From positions 2,567 through 30,663 of the forward strand of contig DMFR01000299.1 in the NCBI GenBank assembly GCA_003450125.1: a stretch of DNA of 28,097 bases, in the 5' to 3' direction. The notes under the pieces are model-generated. The model saw nothing but the letters and a program-made list of their open reading frames with translations. It did no database searches and had not been told where the DNA came from. Made by a program: the position numbers and the translations under genes. This document shows positions 23,794 through 28,097 of the stretch, piece by piece. Origin of the DNA: Prolixibacteraceae bacterium (lineage in GTDB: Bacteria > Bacteroidota > Bacteroidia > Bacteroidales > Prolixibacteraceae). The first letter of the stretch is position 1, and each line of letters opens with the position of its first letter.

Positions 23794-26220
23794 ATGGATG
23801 TGATGAAGAAATTAAAGATCGAAATACAGATTACCATTTTAACCATCTGCATTGCAATTGCAGTGATTGTATCAGGATATCTGGCCTATCAAAGCCTTTC
23901 AAAAATTGTTGAAACCATTCACAAGGAAGCACGCCCCGATCTTAAATTATTGATCATTAAAGACATTGCGACTGATTTAAACGAAGTCGAAAATACAATT
24001 CGCCTTTATAGCCTTACAGGGGATACAAATTATCTTCACCCCTTCCGGCAATTGGATAAAACCATTCAAATAAAGTTAAATTCGCTTTTAGATAATGCCA
24101 TTTCTAGTTCGGAGGAATTGATTCATATCGACTCCATCCGTATATTGGCAAACCGGAAACTACTGATTTGGAACGAAATACGAGAACTTCATCATTCCAA
24201 GAGGAATGCCCACAACACTTTTTCAAGTCTCTATTCCCGTATCGATACTGCAATCATACGACCCGACACCATCAGGTTTGTACCAGAAAAGAAAAAAGGG
24301 TTCTTCAAAAGTATATTCAGTAAAAAAGATACAGCACCTCATCCACCTGTCATCATTGATAAAATCAGGGAAAAGGAGATTATCAAACAGGAGATTGCCG
24401 GCATCGAACGACAAATTACCGATCAAACCAAACAATTGCAAACCAAAGAAATGGTTTTGCTTGAACAGAACATTCAGTTAACCCAAACGTTGAACAAACA
24501 TATTGCAAGTATTGAAAATAGCGAACAAAAACGTTTGGAAGCCAAGACTCAGGAAGCCGATTCTATGGCATACAATACCTACCGGGGGATGGCAATTTTC
24601 ACCTTTGCTGCTGTAATCCTTCTGCTCATTATAGTGATCGTGTTCTTCAGGAATCTACGGAGAAACCATACGTACCAGCAGATTCTAAAAAAAGCAAAAG
24701 CCGAAGCTGAAAGTTTAACGAAAGCCAAAGAAATATTTGTGGCAACAGTTAGCCACGAAATGAGGACCCCGTTAAACTCAATCTACGGGCTGACGGAACA
24801 AATGCTTTCCAAAACAGATTCTGCTGAAATGACTGCTGATTTGGAAGTCGTCTTTAAGTCAGCCGAACACCTTATCGCGCTGGCAAACGATACCCTTGAC
24901 TTTTCTAAAATCGATTCTCAACAGTTAAAGAATGAGCAAATTGATTTTTCTTTGGATGAAATCATATCAGAGGTTCACACCCTACATGAAAATTCGGCAC
25001 AGAAAAAAGGTCTTGAACTGATTGTAAACAATACTGCAAAAGATCTGGTACTCCTGGGAGATCCGATCCGGCTGAAACAAATACTCATTAATTTGATGAC
25101 CAATGCCATTAAATTCACCAATCAGGGACAAATCACATTGACAGTATCGGGCCAAGAAACTTCGGAACAAAATTACCTGCTAAGAATTGAAGTGATGGAT
25201 ACAGGTATTGGCATATCAAAAGATAACCTGCCTACAATTTTTGAAGAATTTGTTCAATTGGACATTGATCTTACCCAAAAGCAACGTGGTGCAGGACTAG
25301 GACTTGCCATCGTTAAAAAACTGACACTTCTCCTGAATGGGGAAATTGATGTAGAGAGCGATTTAGGGAAAGGAACCCGTTTTATCCTGCAAATACCCTA
25401 TCTAAAAGGGAATTCGGACCATATTAAAAAAAGATTGGATGAAAAGCTATCCATCCCAGCATGGTTTAGTAAACTCCATTTCTTGATTGTTGACGATGAA
25501 GAATTCAATCTCTATCTGATTAAAAATATTATGCAAAAATGGGGTGTCCCATATACAGTAGCGCATAATGGCAGAGAAGCCGTAGAATTCTCCATGAAAC
25601 AGCAGTTTGACCTGATTTTTATGGATATTCGCATGCCGATAATGGATGGATATGAGGCCACAAAACTGATTTTACAACATCGTCTATCAGCAATAATAAT
25701 TGCATTGACGGCCACCACCAAGCCCTCAGATATACAAAGAATACAAATCTCAGGTATGCATGATTTCTTGCATAAACCATTTACTGAATCAGCCTTGCTA
25801 AGTGTTGTCATGCAATGGCTTCCGGAGAAAACTAAAGAACCACTTCAGGAATTAATTGTAAAAAGTACCACAATTGATCTGGATGCATTGGAAAGATTAT
25901 CAGAAGGAGACACCGAATTCTTCGATGAGATGCTCAGGATTTTTATCCGTTCAAGTGAAGATGCATTATTAAAAATCCATCAGAATTTCCAATCTTCATC
26001 TTGGATTGTTATCTCAGAAGTTGCACATAAACTTGCTGCACCGGCCAAACACATACAAGCCAATACATTATATGCTAATTTGAAAAAACTTGAAATTAGT
26101 AATGAGAATAGCAATCCAGCTGAGATAAAGATACTGATAATGGATATTGAAAAGGATATCCATCACATCAATTCAATCTTGAAACAAAAGCTCGTCTTAC
26201 GCAAGAACACGAATTTATAA
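23794..26220 (+). CDS. hybrid sensor kinase with REC and Hpt domains
   Basis: Membrane phosphorelay kinase of 808 residues. Helices near 11-33 and 263-286 flank a large extracytoplasmic region. That region is helical, with a basic/aromatic insert (KKKGFFKSIFSKKD) near 167-179 and a coiled coil at about 190-255. Then come the HisKA domain with H321 (VSHEMRTPLNSIYG), the HATPase with NAIKFTN, MDTGIGIS (468-475) and GAGLGLAIVKK, and a receiver domain with D611 (FMDIRMPIMDGYEA). It ends in an Hpt domain with H745 (EVAHKLAAPAKHI). All phospho-acceptors are present. The start codon directly follows the lycopene cyclase stop; Met4 is a possible alternative. The next gene encodes an NtrC-type regulator, a natural output. 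The last two codons and stop lie inside a 59-bp palindrome. Confidence 0.93.
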   Translation: MDVMKKLKIEIQITILTICIAIAVIVSGYLAYQSLSKIVETIHKEARPDLKLLIIKDIATDLNEVENTIRLYSLTGDTNYLHPFRQLDKTIQIKLNSLLDNAISSSEELIHIDSIRILANRKLLIWNEIRELHHSKRNAHNTFSSLYSRIDTAIIRPDTIRFVPEKKKGFFKSIFSKKDTAPHPPVIIDKIREKEIIKQEIAGIERQITDQTKQLQTKEMVLLEQNIQLTQTLNKHIASIENSEQKRLEAKTQEADSMAYNTYRGMAIFTFAAVILLLIIVIVFFRNLRRNHTYQQILKKAKAEAESLTKAKEIFVATVSHEMRTPLNSIYGLTEQMLSKTDSAEMTADLEVVFKSAEHLIALANDTLDFSKIDSQQLKNEQIDFSLDEIISEVHTLHENSAQKKGLELIVNNTAKDLVLLGDPIRLKQILINLMTNAIKFTNQGQITLTVSGQETSEQNYLLRIEVMDTGIGISKDNLPTIFEEFVQLDIDLTQKQRGAGLGLAIVKKLTLLLNGEIDVESDLGKGTRFILQIPYLKGNSDHIKKRLDEKLSIPAWFSKLHFLIVDDEEFNLYLIKNIMQKWGVPYTVAHNGREAVEFSMKQQFDLIFMDIRMPIMDGYEATKLILQHRLSAIIIALTATTKPSDIQRIQISGMHDFLHKPFTESALLSVVMQWLPEKTKEPLQELIVKSTTIDLDALERLSEGDTEFFDEMLRIFIRSSEDALLKIHQNFQSSSWIVISEVAHKLAAPAKHIQANTLYANLKKLEISNENSNPAEIKILIMDIEKDIHHINSILKQKLVLRKNTNL

Positions 26221-26339
26221 GAAAAAAAAGGAACACAGATATGACTGATGTTACAGATTTACACTGATTTTTTTTATATTAAAATCAGTGTAAATCTGTA
26301 ACATCAGTCATATCTGTGTTCCTTTTTTTTCTTATAAAT
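26213..26339. repeat. perfect 59-bp inverted repeat overlapping the kinase stop
   Basis: Arms 26213-26271 and 26281-26339 are perfectly complementary over 59 nt with a 9-nt spacer. The left arm begins within the last codons of the kinase gene (ATTTATAAG includes its TAA), so coding sequence is copied in inverted form on the right. The core is made of ACAGAT/ACTGAT words as in the other palindromes. The 8-T run inside the right arm might give termination. Confidence 0.93.
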
Positions 26340-26392
26340 CAATGTTCTTTTTTTCTATACATCAGCGTTCTTGAGTATGGTGATTAATTATT

Positions 26393-26407
26393 TTCTCAAA
26401 TTGAGAA
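26393..26407. promoter_or_regulatory. short palindrome upstream of the NtrC-type regulator gene
   Basis: TTCTCAA-A-TTGAGAA is a perfect 7+7 palindrome, 65 bp before the ATG at 26473. A repressor or activator site is possible. No -24/-12 sigma-54 promoter was seen nearby. Confidence 0.3.
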
Positions 26408-26472
26408 TCTGATGACCTGATTCAGTTAAAATCTTTCTACATTGCGAGTAAAAATAAACAATCTTCCTAAAG

Positions 26473-27828
26473 ATGTCAGAGCGAGCCTTCAAAATATTTG
26501 TCGTTGAGGATGATGAATGGTACAACCGCTTGTTGGTACACACCCTTTCCCTCAATCCAGATTACGAAATACAATCCTTTACCACAGGAAAGGCTTGCCT
26601 GGATAATTTACATCAAGAACCCGATATCATTACTTTGGATTATCGGCTGCCCGATATGAAAGGATTGGAAGTATTGAAACAAGTCAAGGAGATCAATGAA
26701 GACATCCAGATCATCCTGATTTCGGAACAGGATGACATTGAAGTGGTCGTTACCTTATTGCGACACGGGGCATACGATTACATTATTAAGTCGAAAGATA
26801 TTCGTGAGCGATTGCTGAATACGGTCAACAACATCAGATTAGGCAGTAACCTTAAGAAGGAAATTGTGAATTTGCGGCAGGAGGTCAAAAAGAAATATAC
26901 CGATCAAAAAACCATCATCGGCAACAGTGTGGCTACACGCAAAGTATATGAACTGATTGAAAAAGCTACCCGCACAAACATCACAGTTACCATAACCGGA
27001 GAAACCGGTACAGGAAAAGAATTGGTAGCCAAGGCAATACATTACAATTCCAACCGGTCAAAGCATCCCTTTGTTCCAATAAATGTGGCCGCTATTCCTA
27101 AAGAACTACTTGAAAGTGAACTTTTTGGACATGAAAAAGGTGCTTTCACAGGAGCTGCATTCCGCCGTATTGGTAAGTTTGAAGAAGCCAATGGGGGCAC
27201 TTTATTCCTGGACGAAATGGCGGAGATGGATATTTCATTACAGGCCAAACTATTGAGGGCACTTCAGGAAAAGGAAATTATCAGGGTAGGGAGTAATTCT
27301 CCGGTGAAAATTGATTGCCGGATTATCATTGCTACCAATAAAGATCTTCTGGAAGAAATCAAAAAAGGAAATTTCAGACAGGACCTGTATTATCGGCTTT
27401 ACGGACTACCCATTGAATTACCCCCTTTGAGAGAACGTGAGAATGATGTAATTATATTGGCCAAACACTTTATTGACCTATTCTGCAAGGAGAATAAAAT
27501 GGCCTCAAAAGTTTTAACCACAGAGGCCTCATCCCGGTTACTATCGTATTCATTTCCAGGAAACATACGTGAATTAAAATCAGTGATCGAACTGGCAGTT
27601 ACATTGTCCGAACAGAATGAAATAACTGCCGACCACATCGTTTTAGGCAGAGGTCAGGATATCCTAAATGACTTATTCAGTAACGAATTTAGCCTTCGGG
27701 AATATGACATTCGCATTGTGAAAAAATTTCTTGATAAATACGATAACAACATCAAACTGGTAGCTGAAAAACTGGACCTTGGTGTGGCAACCATCTACAG
27801 GATGTTAAAGGAATCCAATAAAGAATAG
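26473..27828 (+). CDS. sigma-54-dependent (NtrC-family) response regulator
   Basis: Transcription activator of 451 residues acting with RpoN holoenzyme. The receiver domain (about 6-120) has E12/D13/D14, phospho-acceptor D56 (TLDYRLPD), S84 and K106. A coiled linker leads to the AAA+ domain (about 147-385) with Walker A GETGTGKE (176-183), the sigma-54 contact loop GAFTGA (223-228), Walker B GGTLFLDEMAEM (D247, E248) and the FPGNIREL sensor II motif. The Fis-type helix-turn-helix is at about 416-448 (NNIKLVAEKLDLGVATIYRM). It is complete and should be active. It lies 252 bp after the hybrid kinase on the same strand; the Hpt domain of that kinase is the probable phosphate donor. Confidence 0.94.
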   Translation: MSERAFKIFVVEDDEWYNRLLVHTLSLNPDYEIQSFTTGKACLDNLHQEPDIITLDYRLPDMKGLEVLKQVKEINEDIQIILISEQDDIEVVVTLLRHGAYDYIIKSKDIRERLLNTVNNIRLGSNLKKEIVNLRQEVKKKYTDQKTIIGNSVATRKVYELIEKATRTNITVTITGETGTGKELVAKAIHYNSNRSKHPFVPINVAAIPKELLESELFGHEKGAFTGAAFRRIGKFEEANGGTLFLDEMAEMDISLQAKLLRALQEKEIIRVGSNSPVKIDCRIIIATNKDLLEEIKKGNFRQDLYYRLYGLPIELPPLRERENDVIILAKHFIDLFCKENKMASKVLTTEASSRLLSYSFPGNIRELKSVIELAVTLSEQNEITADHIVLGRGQDILNDLFSNEFSLREYDIRIVKKFLDKYDNNIKLVAEKLDLGVATIYRMLKESNKE

Positions 27829-27928
27829 AGTAAGTCCCATCTTCGGTCAGGGCTGTTCACTTCTAATCAACAGTTGAAATGAAATAAACCAGCGAAATTT
27901 CATTTGCGCATAATCGGTGCGTAATTTT

Positions 27929-28097
27929 TTAGATCTTCATCACTTGATTTACATTGATTTTCTTTCTCCGAAACTGAGCGAACCTCCACTTGAACATGCC
28001 TCTTTTGCCCTGAACTTCCACAAAGCACCGAGTATGCTTTGTGCAGTGTTTCGGTAAGGTTTTCGTATCCTTATCTGTGCATCTTGTGTGCATCTTG
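27929..28097 (-). other. open reading stretch running off the window end, uncertain
   Basis: On the minus strand a 55-codon frame is open from the window edge to a stop at 27929-27931, reading in part FVEVQGKRGMFKWRFAQFRR. I do not recognise it and there is no start codon setting. The same DNA contains a 9-bp hairpin (28019-28027 with 28035-28043) and an exact 11-nt tandem repeat TGTGCATCTTG at 28076-28097, so it may be repeat sequence rather than a gene 3' end. Nothing else is seen in 27829-28097. Confidence 0.2.

Noticed and set aside
26400..26472. Sigma-54 (-24/-12) promoter before the NtrC-type gene
   Set aside because: A TTGC word is present near 26441, but no GG lies at the required upstream distance.

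Overview
The window looks like a chromosomal segment of a free-living or environmental Bacteroidetes (most likely Bacteroidales/Marinilabiliales-like; inferred, not proven). The evidence is the gene content and the promoters. Several genes follow the Bacteroidetes-type -7 element TAnnTTTG. The gene families are typical of the phylum: an RprX/RprY-like two-component pair, a DUF1573 protein, a DUF4369-TlpA lipoprotein, a CarR/CrtYcd-type lycopene cyclase and a MeaB of the local type. No rRNA, tRNA, CRISPR array, prophage or insertion sequence was found.

Layout. 1-940 has no gene and is packed with short dispersed palindromic repeats. 941-9023 is a minus-strand group of four proteins, each starting with a twin-arginine signal: two paralogous GHL6-like glycoside hydrolase-type proteins, an enolase-superfamily (mandelate racemase-like) enzyme and a xylose-isomerase-like TIM barrel. 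Together they suggest sugar or sugar-acid processing outside the cytoplasm. A plus-strand HigBA-type toxin-antitoxin pair (4776-5419) sits inside this group. 9171-11330 holds an archaeal-type thymidylate synthase convergent with an aspartate kinase. 11660-13219 is a PepSY-type membrane protein.

13646-16126 is a minus-strand histidine kinase / OmpR-type regulator / half-size TSUP transporter operon, divergent from a secreted DUF1573 protein (16339-17433). The shared intergenic region carries direct repeats phased at 11 and 21 bp, a good candidate for the regulator's own binding site. 17579-18924 is a small accessory patch: a MNT nucleotidyltransferase without its HEPN partner, a VapBC-type pair with two promoter/operator repeats, and a probable GxxExxY gene remnant. 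18982-22750 is housekeeping: MeaB, TlpA-like lipoprotein, dihydrolipoyl dehydrogenase. 23104-27828 has a lycopene cyclase abutting a hybrid kinase with REC and Hpt domains, then a sigma-54-type (NtrC family) response regulator, probably one phosphorelay.

The most unusual non-coding signal is a set of large, nearly perfect intergenic inverted repeats: arms of 37, 38, 55, 62 and 59 nt at 407-582, 3123-3230, 11403-11577, 13292-13473 and 26213-26339. The last is a perfect 59-bp palindrome that includes the 3' end of the kinase gene. Several share the words TTCACCACAGATTACACAGAT or ACACAGAT and occur next to genes in every orientation, so they are not simply terminators. I did not find a clearly new multi-gene system. 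The palindrome family, the Tat-exported sugar cluster and the phased operator are the best leads.
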